Assembly (NCBI GenBank): GCA_016720065.1
Contig: JADJXY010000002.1
Location: 1,997,001-2,061,000 of the forward strand
Reading direction: 5' to 3'
DNA: 64,000 nt
DNA from: Betaproteobacteria bacterium
GTDB taxonomy: Bacteria; Pseudomonadota; Gammaproteobacteria; Burkholderiales; Rhodocyclaceae
How positions within the stretch are numbered: the stretch's first letter is position 1; every line of letters begins with the position of its first letter. Below the pieces are notes generated by a model. That model worked only from the letters and a program-made list of their open reading frames with translations, ran no database searches and had not been told where the DNA came from. Shown in pieces: positions 27,976-38,045 of this stretch. A program made the position numbers and the translations under genes.

Positions 27976-28764
27976 CTACTTGGCGGATACCTTTTCGTAC
28001 AGGCCGACGACGCCCTCCATTTCTTCCAGGATACGTTCGCTGGTGGTGGCCACGTTGGTGACCTGGGATTTGTCCTTGTCCGGCTTTTGTCCCAGGGCGG
28101 TGTCGAAGAAGATCCACTGCTGATTGACCAGGGCCAGGCCGTCCTTGATGGGGGACGTATTGGCGGGCGCGGCGGAGAGTTCCTGGTGGGCGGCGAGGAA
28201 TTCCTTGCGCGCCTTGTCGATTTCCGCCGCAGCCGTGGTGCCACCGACACCCCAGGCCGCAGCCTGATAGAACTTGGCCAGACGTTGGGACAGCATGCGC
28301 TGGCGACCGGCGATATTGACCAGGCGGCCCGCGGTAGTGCCCGAGTGCTTCTCCAGTTGGACCGTTCCCTGATGGGCCAGGGCCAGCACCTCCTCGGAGA
28401 GTTGCAGCACTTTCGCGCCATTGGCCTGGCTGGGCACGGCGCCCAGGAGGACGTCCTTGTAGGCCAGCCAGGACTTTTCCAGCTTGAGGTAGGTGTCCTT
28501 GATTTCCGGCGCGGGGGCAAAATTCTTGAGTTCCACCAGTTGGCGGTCGAAAAGGGCCACCGAGGCATCGAGAACCTTGCGCGAGCGGTCCACGTCGACC
28601 TGCATGCCCAACTGGAAATAGGCCTTGGCCATGCGCTGGGAAAGCATGCGCTCACGGCCGGCCTTGTTGATGGCTGCATTGACGTCGGTGATCTGGGCGA
28701 GGGCCGGAGGAGCCGCCAGGAGGAAAGCCAGAAGCAGAAGGACAGGGCGAAAAATGGAAGTCAT
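27976..28764 (-). CDS. exported protein with two PilJ-type four-helix domains
   Basis: A 262 aa periplasmic protein with signal peptide (FRPVLLLLAFLLAAPPALAQ). It has two copies of the type IV pili methyl-accepting-transducer N-terminal domain, marked by GRERMLSQRMAKAYFQLG near residue 40 and GRQRMLSQRLAKFYQAA near 150. This domain normally forms the ligand-binding part of chemoreceptors and NarX-like kinases; here there is no membrane anchor or signalling domain, so it may be a soluble binding partner. GAGAG precedes the ATG. The cytochrome c gene downstream may be co-transcribed. Confidence 0.85.
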   Translation of the reverse strand: MTSIFRPVLLLLAFLLAAPPALAQITDVNAAINKAGRERMLSQRMAKAYFQLGMQVDVDRSRKVLDASVALFDRQLVELKNFAPAPEIKDTYLKLEKSWLAYKDVLLGAVPSQANGAKVLQLSEEVLALAHQGTVQLEKHSGTTAGRLVNIAGRQRMLSQRLAKFYQAAAWGVGGTTAAAEIDKARKEFLAAHQELSAAPANTSPIKDGLALVNQQWIFFDTALGQKPDKDKSQVTNVATTSERILEEMEGVVGLYEKVSAK

Positions 28765-28944
28765 GGGGGTCTCTCCTCTATCCCTTCCGGGCGCACTAAC
28801 AGGCGAAAATACGCGGGATCCGCCGCAAAGAAATTGACGGGGGTTAACCGTCGAATGGCGCCCCCCGACCTTCGCCAAGATTAATGCACGACCATTGGGT
28901 TCCGACCGACGACCGACCGGCGGCTCCCCTCGTCCCGCCAACGG

Positions 28945-30390
28945 TCAGCCCGTACCGCCCACCGTGAGCCCATCGATGCGCAGGGTGGGCTGGCCGACCC
29001 CCACAGGAACGCTCTGGCCGTCCTTGCCGCAGGTCCCGACGCCGGAATCGAGCTTCATGTCCTTGCCGATCATGGACACCCGGGTGAGGGCGTCGGGGCC
29101 GTTGCCGATGAGGGTGGCGCCCTTGATCGGGCGGGTGACCCGGCCATCCTCGATCAGGTAGGCCTCGGCCATGGAAAAGACGAATTTGCCATTGGTGATA
29201 TCCACCTGGCCGCCGCCGAAGTTGGCCGCGTAGATGCCCTTCTTGACCGAACGCAGGATTTCCTCCGGCTCCTTGTCTCCGGCCAGCATGAGGGTATTGG
29301 TCATGCGCGGCAGAGGAAGATGGGCGAAGGATTCCCGCCGGCCGTTGCCGGTGGGGGCCACGCCCATGAGGCGGGCATTGAGGCTGTCCTGCATGTAGCC
29401 CTTGAGGATGCCGTCCTCGATGAGCACGGTGCGCTGGGTGGGATTGCCTTCGTCGTCGATGTTGAGGGAGCCGCGACGGTCGGGCAGAGTGCCGTCGTCC
29501 ACCACCGTCACGCCGGGGGCGGCGACGCGCTGGCCGATGCGGCCGGTGAAGGCGGAACTGCCCTTGCGGTTGAAGTCGCCCTCCAGGCCGTGGCCGATGG
29601 CTTCGTGGAGCAGGATGCCGGGCCAACCGGAACCGAGGACGACGGTCATGGCGCCCGCCGGGGCGGGAATGGCGTCCAGGTTGGTCACCGCCTGATGCAC
29701 CGCCTCCTGGGCATAGCGCTCCAGGAGGGCGTCGTCGAAATAGGCATAGCCGAAGCGTCCGCCCCCGCCGGAACTGCCCTGCTCCCGCCGGCCGCCGTCC
29801 TCGACGATGACCGAGATCGAACAGCGCACCAGGGGCCGGATGTCGGCCGCCAGACGCCCGTCCGAACCGGCCACCAGGATCACCTCGTACTCGCCGGTGA
29901 GGGAGGCCATGACCTGGCAGACCCTGGGGTCGAGCCGCCGCGCTTGGGCCTCCAGCCGCTCCAGGAGGCTCACCTTGTCCTGGGCGGAGAGCGAGGCGAT
30001 GGGATCCTGCGGCGCGTAGAGCAGCGGCCGCCCGCCGCCGCCGGCCAGGATGGGCAGGCTGCCATCCTGGCCGGCGGCGGCGATGGCGCGCACGGCTCCG
30101 GCCGCATGGCCCAGGGCCTTGAGGCTGATTTCGTCGGAATAGGCGAAGGCGGTCTTTTCGCCGGCCACGGCGCGCACGCCGACCCCCTGGTCGATATTGA
30201 AGCTGCCCGATTTGACGATGCCCTCGTCCAGACTCCAGGCCTCTGAGCGGCTGTACTGGAAGTAGAGGTCGGCATAATCGACACGGTGGCCGAGGATGTC
30301 GCCGAATACCCGCTCGAGGTCGGACTCCCCCAGGTCGAAGGGCGCGAGGAGCAGGGATTTGGCCTCGGTCAGGGCGGCGGTTTGGGTCAT
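28945..30390 (-). CDS. tldD: metalloprotease TldD
   Basis: Zinc protease subunit of 481 aa, which with TldE/PmbA degrades small proteins and matures peptides. The active-site motif HEAIGHGLEGDF (HExxxH) lies at about residue 267, followed by GTLPDRRGSLNIDDEG and NSLNARLMGVAPTGNGRRESF-like DSLNARLMGVAPTGNGRR. The end TLRIDGLTVGG and GTCGKDGQSVPVGVGQP are standard for TldD. It overlaps the nitrilase stop (ATGA); this yhdP - nitrilase - tldD order is widely conserved. The partner gene pmbA is not in the window. Confidence 0.96.
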   Translation of the reverse strand: MTQTAALTEAKSLLLAPFDLGESDLERVFGDILGHRVDYADLYFQYSRSEAWSLDEGIVKSGSFNIDQGVGVRAVAGEKTAFAYSDEISLKALGHAAGAVRAIAAAGQDGSLPILAGGGGRPLLYAPQDPIASLSAQDKVSLLERLEAQARRLDPRVCQVMASLTGEYEVILVAGSDGRLAADIRPLVRCSISVIVEDGGRREQGSSGGGGRFGYAYFDDALLERYAQEAVHQAVTNLDAIPAPAGAMTVVLGSGWPGILLHEAIGHGLEGDFNRKGSSAFTGRIGQRVAAPGVTVVDDGTLPDRRGSLNIDDEGNPTQRTVLIEDGILKGYMQDSLNARLMGVAPTGNGRRESFAHLPLPRMTNTLMLAGDKEPEEILRSVKKGIYAANFGGGQVDITNGKFVFSMAEAYLIEDGRVTRPIKGATLIGNGPDALTRVSMIGKDMKLDSGVGTCGKDGQSVPVGVGQPTLRIDGLTVGGTG

Positions 30391-31214
30391 GGTCTTTCCG
30401 TAAGCAGTTTGCGATGGGCGAGGGCCGGCAGGCTGGCCCGGATTTCGGCGATGCGGGCGTGGTCCAGGTCGGCCATCACGAGGCCCGGCCCCTTGCCCTT
30501 CTGGTCGAGGATTTCTCCCCAGGGGTCGACGATCATGCTGTTGCCGTGGGTGAGGCGCCCGCTTTCGTGGCGTCCTCCCTGTCCGACCGCCAGCACGTAG
30601 CATTGGTTCTCGATGGCCCGGGCGCGCAGCAGGATTTCCCAGTGGGCCCGGCCGGTGGTTTCGGTGAAGGCCGCCGGCACCAGGATCAGGTCCGCCGGGG
30701 CAAGCGCCCGGTAAAGCTCGGGAAAGCGCAGGTCATAGCAGATGGACAGCACGACGCGCCCGAAGGGTGTTTGCAGGGCCACCGGCGCCTCGCCCGCTTC
30801 GATGAAGGCCGCTTCGTCGTAGGCTTCTTCGTCCTTCCTGAAGCCGAAGAGATGCATCTTGTCGTAGCGGGCCACGGCGAGGCCGTCCGGGTCATAGACC
30901 AGGCAGCTGTTGCGCATCTTGTGCGGCACGCTGGCCGCCAGGGGGATCGAGCCGGCCACCAGCCAGATGCCATGGCGGGCGGCGGTCGCAGCCAGCCAGT
31001 CCTGCACCGGGCCGTTGTCAGGAGTTTCCCGGGCCCGCACCCGGTCGGCGTCGGCGGCGCCGATGATGGGGAAGTATTCGGGCAGGACGACCAACTCCGC
31101 CCCCAGGTCGGCGGCCTGGGCCACCAGTTCGCCTGCCGTTTCCAGATTGTCGGCCACCCGGGGGCCGGAAACCATCTGGATGCCGGCCAGGCGGCAGTTT
31201 CTGGGCGGGGTCAT
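30387..31214 (-). CDS. carbon-nitrogen hydrolase, Nit2/omega-amidase-like
   Basis: Nitrilase-superfamily amidase of 275 aa. The Glu-Lys-Cys triad is visible: ELVVLPEYFP (Glu), YDKMHLFGF (Lys) and LSICYDLRFPELYRAL (Cys). NIT2-like enzymes act on deaminated glutathione or 2-oxo-acid amides. The gene is coupled to yhdP upstream and tldD downstream by ATGA overlaps. The exact substrate is not shown by sequence. Confidence 0.93.
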   Translation of the reverse strand: MTPPRNCRLAGIQMVSGPRVADNLETAGELVAQAADLGAELVVLPEYFPIIGAADADRVRARETPDNGPVQDWLAATAARHGIWLVAGSIPLAASVPHKMRNSCLVYDPDGLAVARYDKMHLFGFRKDEEAYDEAAFIEAGEAPVALQTPFGRVVLSICYDLRFPELYRALAPADLILVPAAFTETTGRAHWEILLRARAIENQCYVLAVGQGGRHESGRLTHGNSMIVDPWGEILDQKGKGPGLVMADLDHARIAEIRASLPALAHRKLLTERP

Positions 31215-34200
31215 GGGGTTCCTCCTTTGGGCGCACCCTCCCGCGCGGCGGGCTCGCGGGCCGTGCCTTCCTTGGCTGCGCCTTCCTTGGCGGCGCGCTC
31301 CCGGGCGGCGGCTTCCCTGGCAGCTGCGGCGGCCGCTTCGGCTTCGGCCTCGCGCCGGCCGGCGGCGATGGCGGCCTCATCCACCGTATGGCCCAGCTTT
31401 TCCACCTTGGGGTCGGCCCAGGCGCCGGTGACGTGGTACTGGAAGTTGAAAATCCGGCTCAGGGGATTCTGGAGAATCTTGTTGGCCACCACGGCGGCGG
31501 CACCGATGGCCGGGTTGGCCAGCAGCAGGGCCCCCACCGAAACCACAGAACCCAGCTCCGGCTGCACGGTCACCACCACGTCCTGGGTTTCCTGGCGCAG
31601 GTCGGCCTCCCCCTTCATGAGCACCCGGGCCGCGGGACCGTCGATGCGCAGATCCTCGCTGGTGCGCATCATCCCCTGCCGGATGTCGAGCTTGCCCTCG
31701 ATGGCGTCGAAGGCGAAGCCCTCGCTGAAGATGTCGCGGAAATCCAGGGACAGCCGGCGCGGCAGGGATTGCAAGGAGAGGAGCCCCAGGAGCTTGCCCA
31801 GGCCGGGGTCGAGCTTGGCGAACTGACCCTTGGCCGCGTTGACGTCGAGTCGGCCGCTCAGGGTGGGAAAATCGATCGCCGTCAGGGGCCCCGCCCATTC
31901 CAGGTCGCCCTTGAGGTTGGCCGTCCCGCGCTTCAGGGTGCCGGGGTGGCCCAGGCGACCCAGGAGCTTGCCGGCATCGGTGGCCACCAGTTCGAAGCCC
32001 AGCCGCGTGCGCTGGCTGCCGATGCGGGACCACAGCCCGCGGCCCTTGAGGACGCCATCGGGATTGTGCACGGTGAGGGATTCCAGATTCCATCCTGCCC
32101 GCTCGTTCTTCGCCTTGACCTCCAGGCGCCCGAGACGCTTGTCCCCCAAGGAGAAATCCGCCACCCGCACATCGAGGCCGGGAAGCGATTCGGGAGGCCC
32201 GTCTTCGCCCGCGCCGCCGTCCTGACTGGCGGCGGGAATGGCCAGGCGCTTGAGGTCCGCCTGCAACCAGCCCTCCCCGGCGCTGCGCCAGGTGGCTTCG
32301 CCTTCCGCCTCGCGGGTATTGAGGCTGGCCTGCCAGCCGTCTTCCCGGGAACGCAGGGTGGCCTGCACGTCGTGGATGTCGCGGTCGAAGAGATGCAGGA
32401 GCGGTGTCCTGAGCACCACCTGGAGCGGGGGCAGCGCCGGAGTACCGCCCTGGGCTGCGCCCGTACCGTTGCCCCCGGCGAGCGCCTCGCGCCAGGCGTC
32501 GGCGTCGATGCGGGGCTGGCTCACCGCCACCAGGAGCCCCTGGGCAGGCATCTTGGGCAGGGGCTCGCCCACCGCGATGACGCCCTTGTCCAGCACCAGT
32601 TCGTCGCCCTGGACCCGCCGCAGGAGGGTGGCTTCGAGCACCTTGCCCAGGCTGAGGCGTATCTGGTCGCCCCCGTCGGGCTGATTGCTCTTTTCGATGC
32701 GCAAGGGCGCGGTGGAGCCGGCGTTTTTGTTGAAGGGGTCCGGCAGGCTGGACGAGACCCCGGCCAGGGCAGTTTCGATGATGAAATCCGCCGTCTTCTT
32801 GCGCACCCGCACTTCGCCCTTCCAGGCGGTCGTTCCCGCCACATGGTCGAACAGGGGGGTCTCGAAAATCTTGCGCGCTTCCTTGACGTTGGCGGTGCCC
32901 CCCATGACCACGTTGACGCGGTCTTCCTCGTTCCTGACCGACAGCCGCATGGGGCCACCCAGGACGCGCCCGGTGATTTCCGGCGCCACCACCGCCTTTT
33001 CGGTCACCTTGAGGCTGCCATTGACCTGGGATACCGGGGGCAGACCGGGCACCACCGTGAGGGTGTTGTTGCGGAACTGGAATTCGCCCCGCACCGCCGT
33101 CTGGTCCACCCGCCGCAGGGGCATGTCGAATTCCAGGCTCAGGCTGCCATTGCCTGCCGCGACCATGTCTTCGGTAAAGCGGTCGATGCGCTCACCCACG
33201 GGGCTCTTGTCGATGAAGCGCAGGAATTCCGCGGTGGGCCCCTGGGCCGAACCGCGGATGAACAGCATTTCCTCCGTGGACTCGAAGTCGGGAATCTCCG
33301 CCGTGGTAGGCCCCAACTGGGCGCCGAAGATGGCCCCCGTGCCGGCTTCGATACGCATGCCGACGCCGAAGCTCATGTCGGCGTCGATCTTCTCGATGAC
33401 GGGCCAGCCGGCGGCTACGTCCAGGGTCACCTGATGCGCCTTGGCGGTAATGAGGAATTTGCCCTTGGCCGGGTCACGAAAGGGAAAATCGCGCAGGTCG
33501 CCCTTCAGGGTCAGGCGGGCGTCGCTCGCCGTGCCGCGCACGATGCCGCGGCGCAGCCAGTTGCGCGTATCGGCATTCACCGCCAGGGGTATGTAGCGCC
33601 AGACCGCGGTGCCCTGGGCGCGGCTGATCGTGGCGGTGAGGTCGATCACGCCAGGACCGTCGTCCGCTCGCAGGTATGACCCCCGCGCCGTCCCGGTGGC
33701 GTCCGGGCTGGAGAAATCGAGCCGCTCCAGCCGGCTGTCCAGCTTGCCGTCGGCCAGCTTCCAGGTGGCCCGACCGCGCAAATCGTCGAAGGGCAGACGC
33801 GGTTCCGCAAAGACCGTCGGCAGGTCGAGGCTCGCCTCGCGGCTGGCAAGTTCGAGGCTTCCCCCCTTTTCGTCGGCCTCCACGGTGCCACTCAGGCCGG
33901 TGGCCCCGGGCAGCACCCCGGCTGCCGTCAGCCCCAGGCGTTCGAAGCGGGCCTTGAGACCGTAGCGCCCCAGGGCACCGCCCTCGGCCAGCCAATTGGC
34001 CCGCAGGTCGATCACCCGCCCCTCGGGGCGATGGGTGGCGAGCAGTTCCCGACTGCGCTCGTCCAGGGGCAGATGACCGGCCAGCCGTTGCAGGGCGCCC
34101 AGATCGAGCTGATTGGCCGCAGCGCTTCCGGCGATGCGGTCGCTGCCCGCCTCCTGGCGCCATTCGACCTTGAAGTCGGTCGGTTCCAGGCGCACCCCGT

Positions 34201-35215
34201 CCAGGGTGGCGAGTTCCACCGCGTGGCCTTCGGCCTCCCAGGCGCCCCGACCGTACTTGCCATGCACCCGGCCCCGCATGGTCACCAGGTCGAGTTCCGG
34301 AACGCGGTCTCCCAGGCGGATGCGCAGGTCTTCCAGGGCCATGTCGGCGGTGACCTGGGCGCGGCCTTCGTCCCAGTCCCCCCACAGGCGCACCGCGCCG
34401 CGGCCCCGCGGGAGGTGCACCGGGTAATCGACCCAGGTGCGCCAGCCCGCGAGGTCGGCGTATTGCAGTTCCGCATAGACCTTGCCGGAGACCTGCTCCA
34501 GGGCCTCACCGATCGCGCCGCGGAATTCGCCCCGCAGATCGATGCGGGCGGCGAGCCGGGCCGGGGGGACCGCGGTGAGGCCGAAACGGTGGCGACCGCG
34601 GCTGTTGTCGAGGCCGAACTGGAGATCTTCCAGCACCAGGGGCGGCGCCTTGCGCAGTCCATCTTCCCAGACCACCAGGGCGTCACGGATGCGGATGTGG
34701 GGCTGGTCGAGTACCCATTCGAGCAGGGCCGGGTCACTCTCGCCTTCCATGGCAATGCCGGCAACGGTGATGCGCCCCCCGGCGTCGCGCCGCACGTTGA
34801 GCACCGGCCCTTCGATCGCGAAGAGGGCGAGGGTCGGCGACAGGCGGACGAAGCTCTGCCAGGACAGCACCGCCTCGACCTTGGACAGGGCCAGGGCAGG
34901 TCGTCCCTGGCGGTCGCTGAGGACGACATCGCTGAGGATCAGTTCGGGATTGAGGCCATCCCATCCCGCCTCGATGCGGCCGATAAGGACCGGCAGTCCC
35001 ACGGCGCGGGTCGCCGCCGCCTCGATGTCGGCACGGAAATCGGCGATGCGCGGCAGCACCGCGTAGCGCAGGGTGAGGACCGTGGCGGCAAACAGGAACC
35101 AGAGGGTCACTGCGGCCCAGCCGGCGATGCGCACCAGGCGGACCATCCACGAAGGGGACGGCGGGGCGTCCTCGGAGCCGGCGGCAGCCGGCGGCGAAGC
35201 CTGCGGCCTATCCAT
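31211..35215 (-). CDS. yhdP: YhdP-family AsmA-like envelope protein
   Basis: A very large protein of 1334 aa with a single N-terminal membrane anchor (about residues 26-48, VRIAGWAAVTLWFLFAATVL) and a long periplasmic region rich in beta-strands. This is the build of AsmA/YhdP-type proteins that bridge inner and outer membranes and move phospholipids. The DUF3971-like central part and the C-terminal AsmA-like block (RVLMKGEADLRQETQDV, FNFQYHVTGAWADPKVEKL) are typical. A Glu/Ala-rich tail ends the protein. First gene of the yhdP - nitrilase - tldD operon. Confidence 0.92.
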   Translation of the reverse strand: MDRPQASPPAAAGSEDAPPSPSWMVRLVRIAGWAAVTLWFLFAATVLTLRYAVLPRIADFRADIEAAATRAVGLPVLIGRIEAGWDGLNPELILSDVVLSDRQGRPALALSKVEAVLSWQSFVRLSPTLALFAIEGPVLNVRRDAGGRITVAGIAMEGESDPALLEWVLDQPHIRIRDALVVWEDGLRKAPPLVLEDLQFGLDNSRGRHRFGLTAVPPARLAARIDLRGEFRGAIGEALEQVSGKVYAELQYADLAGWRTWVDYPVHLPRGRGAVRLWGDWDEGRAQVTADMALEDLRIRLGDRVPELDLVTMRGRVHGKYGRGAWEAEGHAVELATLDGVRLEPTDFKVEWRQEAGSDRIAGSAAANQLDLGALQRLAGHLPLDERSRELLATHRPEGRVIDLRANWLAEGGALGRYGLKARFERLGLTAAGVLPGATGLSGTVEADEKGGSLELASREASLDLPTVFAEPRLPFDDLRGRATWKLADGKLDSRLERLDFSSPDATGTARGSYLRADDGPGVIDLTATISRAQGTAVWRYIPLAVNADTRNWLRRGIVRGTASDARLTLKGDLRDFPFRDPAKGKFLITAKAHQVTLDVAAGWPVIEKIDADMSFGVGMRIEAGTGAIFGAQLGPTTAEIPDFESTEEMLFIRGSAQGPTAEFLRFIDKSPVGERIDRFTEDMVAAGNGSLSLEFDMPLRRVDQTAVRGEFQFRNNTLTVVPGLPPVSQVNGSLKVTEKAVVAPEITGRVLGGPMRLSVRNEEDRVNVVMGGTANVKEARKIFETPLFDHVAGTTAWKGEVRVRKKTADFIIETALAGVSSSLPDPFNKNAGSTAPLRIEKSNQPDGGDQIRLSLGKVLEATLLRRVQGDELVLDKGVIAVGEPLPKMPAQGLLVAVSQPRIDADAWREALAGGNGTGAAQGGTPALPPLQVVLRTPLLHLFDRDIHDVQATLRSREDGWQASLNTREAEGEATWRSAGEGWLQADLKRLAIPAASQDGGAGEDGPPESLPGLDVRVADFSLGDKRLGRLEVKAKNERAGWNLESLTVHNPDGVLKGRGLWSRIGSQRTRLGFELVATDAGKLLGRLGHPGTLKRGTANLKGDLEWAGPLTAIDFPTLSGRLDVNAAKGQFAKLDPGLGKLLGLLSLQSLPRRLSLDFRDIFSEGFAFDAIEGKLDIRQGMMRTSEDLRIDGPAARVLMKGEADLRQETQDVVVTVQPELGSVVSVGALLLANPAIGAAAVVANKILQNPLSRIFNFQYHVTGAWADPKVEKLGHTVDEAAIAAGRREAEAEAAAAAAREAAARERAAKEGAAKEGTAREPAAREGAPKGGTP

Positions 35216-35228
35216 GGTGCCGGCAGTT

Positions 35229-35258
35229 TTGCCAGGGAAGCGGTGCGCTCACTACAAT
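35229..35258 (+). promoter_or_regulatory. promoter of glnE
   Basis: TTGCCA at 35229-35234 and TACAAT at 35253-35258, each one base from consensus, with an 18-base spacer. Transcription would start near 35265, leaving a leader of about 50 bases to the glnE ATG at 35318. It lies in the divergent gap to yhdP. Confidence 0.55.
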
Positions 35259-35317
35259 CCACATGCGAAAGAAAACGCAATTCTATCCGTTTCGGCGCAC
35301 CCGCCGCCCAAGGAGCC

Positions 35318-38011
35318 ATGAACCCTCCCCTCGACCCCCGCTGGCAGGACGCCCTGGCGCTCTCCCGCTACCTGACGACCCTCTTCGCCGCCCGGCCCGA
35401 GCTGGTCGGCGAACTGGCCGCCACCTGGCACGTCCCCCTGTCGGAAGACCTGCTGCTCGGCGCCCTGAAACCCGCCACCGAGGACGAAGGCGAATTCGCC
35501 GCCCGCCTGCGCCGCCTGCGCCAGCGGGCCATGGCCCACATCGCCCTGCGCGACCTCTGCGGCCTCGCCCCCCTGGCCGAGGTGGTGGAAAGCATGACCA
35601 TGCTGGCCGATGTGACCACCAACCACGCCCTCGCCTTCCATCACCGACGGCTGGCGGCCCAGCACGGCGAACCCCTCGACAGCCAGGGCCAGCCCCAGCG
35701 GCTGCTGGTGGTCGGCATGGGCAAGTTGGGGGGGCGCGAGCTCAACGTCTCCTCGGACGTGGATTACATCTTCGCCTATCCCGAAAATGGCGAAACCGCC
35801 GGGCCGCGCCGCATCGAGAACCAGGAATTTTTCACCCGCCTGGGCAAGCGCCTCATCGCCGCCCTGGGGGACATCACCGCCGACGGCCAGGTCTTCCGCG
35901 TGGACATGCGCCTGCGCCCCAACGGCGATTCCGGCCCTCTGGTCTGCTCCCTGGACGCCCTGGAAAACTACTTCATCGCCCAGGGCCGCGAATGGGAGCG
36001 CTACGCCTGGATCAAGGCCCGGGTCATGAACACCGGCGTGAATGAGCAGCCCGAGGCCATGGCGGCCCTGAAGCGCATCTCCCGCCCCTTCGTCTTCCGC
36101 AAGTACCTCGATTTCGGCGCCATCAACGCCATGCGCGACCTGCACGTCCAGATTCGCCGCGAAGTCTCGCGCAAGGACATGGCGGACCACGTCAAGCTGG
36201 GTCCCGGCGGCATCCGCGAAATCGAATTCATCGCCCAGGTCTTCCAGTTGATCCGGGGCGGCCGCGACCCCGCGCTCCAGGTGCGGCCGACCCTTTCGGT
36301 CCTCAAGCTCCTGGTCGAACGGCGCCTGATTCCCCCCGCCACCGAAGCCGAACTGCGGGAAGCCTACGTCTTCCTGCGCCGCCTGGAGCACCGCCTGCAA
36401 TACGTGGAGGACAAGCAGACCCACCGCCTGCCCGAGGATTGCGGCGATCGCGAGCGCATCGCACGTTCCCTGGGCGCCGCCGACTGGCCCGCCCTCGCTG
36501 CCCTCCTGGACCGCCACCGGGAAGCCGTCAGCCGCCATTTCGAACAGGTCTTTTCCGACCCCGAGGAAGGCGAGCACGCCCTGGCCGGCGTGTGGCTGGG
36601 GCAGAGCGAAGCCGAGGCTGCCGCCGAAGCCCTGGGCAATCTCGGCTACCGCCACGCCAGGAGCGTCGTCGAGCGCCTGGAGGAGTTGCGCCAGTCCAGC
36701 CGCTACCGCCAGCTCCCGGCCCAGAACCGGGAGCGCCTGGACGCCGTGGGGCCGCGCCTCCTGGAGGCCGCCGCCCGCTGCGCCGACCCCGACGAGGCCC
36801 TGGCCCGGGGCCTCGCCTTTCTGGAGACCGTCAGCCGCCGCGGCGCCTACCTCGCCCTGCTGCAACAGTATCCCCAGGCCCTCAAGCGGGTGGCCGACAT
36901 CGTTGGCGCCTCCTCCTGGGCCTCCGAGTACCTCAACCGCCACCCCATCCTGCTGGACGAACTCCTGGACCCCCGCCTCCTGGACGTGGCCACCGACTGG
37001 ACGGGCTTTGCCGCCGAACTGGACCAGAACCTCGCCGACCACGCCGGCGACGCGGAACGGGAAATGGACATCCTGCGCGAGATGCACCACGCCCAGGTCT
37101 TTCGCCTCCTGGCCCAGGACCTGGCCGGGCTGCACAGCATCGAGCGCATTTCGGACCACCTTTCCGACCTGGCCGACATTCTCGTGCGGCGCGCCCTGGA
37201 GCTCTCCTGGGGCAAACTGCGCCAGCGCCATTGCGAGCAGCCGCGCTTTGCGGTCATCGGCTACGGCAAGCTGGGGGGCAAGGAGCTGGGCTACGGCTCC
37301 GACCTCGATCTGGTCTATCTCTACGACGATCCGGCCGGCGAAGCGGGCGAAAACTACGGCAAGCTCGGCCAGCGGCTCAACACCTGGCTCTCCAGCCGCA
37401 CCCCGGCCGGCATCCTCTTCGAGACCGACCTGCGCCTGCGCCCCAACGGCGATTCCGGCCTGCTGGCCGTTTCCCTGGACGCCTTCCGCGACTACCAGCT
37501 CCATCATGCCTGGGTGTGGGAGCACCAGGCCCTCAGCCGGGCGCGCTTCGTGGCGGGGGACGCAAAAGTCGGCGAGGGCTTCGAGGCGGTGCGGCGCGAA
37601 ATCCTCTGCCTGGAGCGCGACCCGGCGCCCCTGCGCGACGAAGTGGCCGCCATGCGCCAGAAGATGCTGGACGCCCACGGCTCCAAGACCCCCGATGAAT
37701 TCGACCTCAAACACGACCGGGGCGGCATCATCGACGTGGAGTTCATCGTCCAGTATCTGGTCCTGGCCCACGCCCGGCGCTACCCGGAGCTGTGCGGCAA
37801 TCTGGGCAATATCGCCCTGCTGGCCGTGGCCGCCGACCTGGGCCTCATTCCCGCCACCCTGGCCGACGGCGCCCGGGACGCCTACCGCGAATACCGCCGC
37901 CTGCAACACCTGCTGCGCCTCAACGCCGCCCCCAAGGCCCGCGTCGAACGCACCCTGGCGGCCCGCCAGATCGATGCCGTGAGCGTATTGTGGCGCCAGG
38001 TTTTCGGCTAG
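35318..38011 (+). CDS. glnE: bifunctional glutamine synthetase adenylyltransferase/deadenylase
   Basis: Adjusts glutamine synthetase activity by adding or removing AMP in response to PII state. The 897 aa product has two nucleotidyltransferase domains: the first with GMGKLGGRELNVSSDVD (about residue 133), the second with GYGKLGGKELGYGSDLDLVY (about 650), each followed by DLRLRPNGDSG-like RLRPNGDSG, and the linker GPGGIREIEF / DRGGIIDVEF repeats. AGGAG precedes the ATG at 35318. It is slightly shorter than the E. coli enzyme, with an intact C terminus. Confidence 0.96.
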   Translation: MNPPLDPRWQDALALSRYLTTLFAARPELVGELAATWHVPLSEDLLLGALKPATEDEGEFAARLRRLRQRAMAHIALRDLCGLAPLAEVVESMTMLADVTTNHALAFHHRRLAAQHGEPLDSQGQPQRLLVVGMGKLGGRELNVSSDVDYIFAYPENGETAGPRRIENQEFFTRLGKRLIAALGDITADGQVFRVDMRLRPNGDSGPLVCSLDALENYFIAQGREWERYAWIKARVMNTGVNEQPEAMAALKRISRPFVFRKYLDFGAINAMRDLHVQIRREVSRKDMADHVKLGPGGIREIEFIAQVFQLIRGGRDPALQVRPTLSVLKLLVERRLIPPATEAELREAYVFLRRLEHRLQYVEDKQTHRLPEDCGDRERIARSLGAADWPALAALLDRHREAVSRHFEQVFSDPEEGEHALAGVWLGQSEAEAAAEALGNLGYRHARSVVERLEELRQSSRYRQLPAQNRERLDAVGPRLLEAAARCADPDEALARGLAFLETVSRRGAYLALLQQYPQALKRVADIVGASSWASEYLNRHPILLDELLDPRLLDVATDWTGFAAELDQNLADHAGDAEREMDILREMHHAQVFRLLAQDLAGLHSIERISDHLSDLADILVRRALELSWGKLRQRHCEQPRFAVIGYGKLGGKELGYGSDLDLVYLYDDPAGEAGENYGKLGQRLNTWLSSRTPAGILFETDLRLRPNGDSGLLAVSLDAFRDYQLHHAWVWEHQALSRARFVAGDAKVGEGFEAVRREILCLERDPAPLRDEVAAMRQKMLDAHGSKTPDEFDLKHDRGGIIDVEFIVQYLVLAHARRYPELCGNLGNIALLAVAADLGLIPATLADGARDAYREYRRLQHLLRLNAAPKARVERTLAARQIDAVSVLWRQVFG

Positions 38012-38045
38012 ACTGGCACTTCCACCAAAACCACAGGGGACGTCC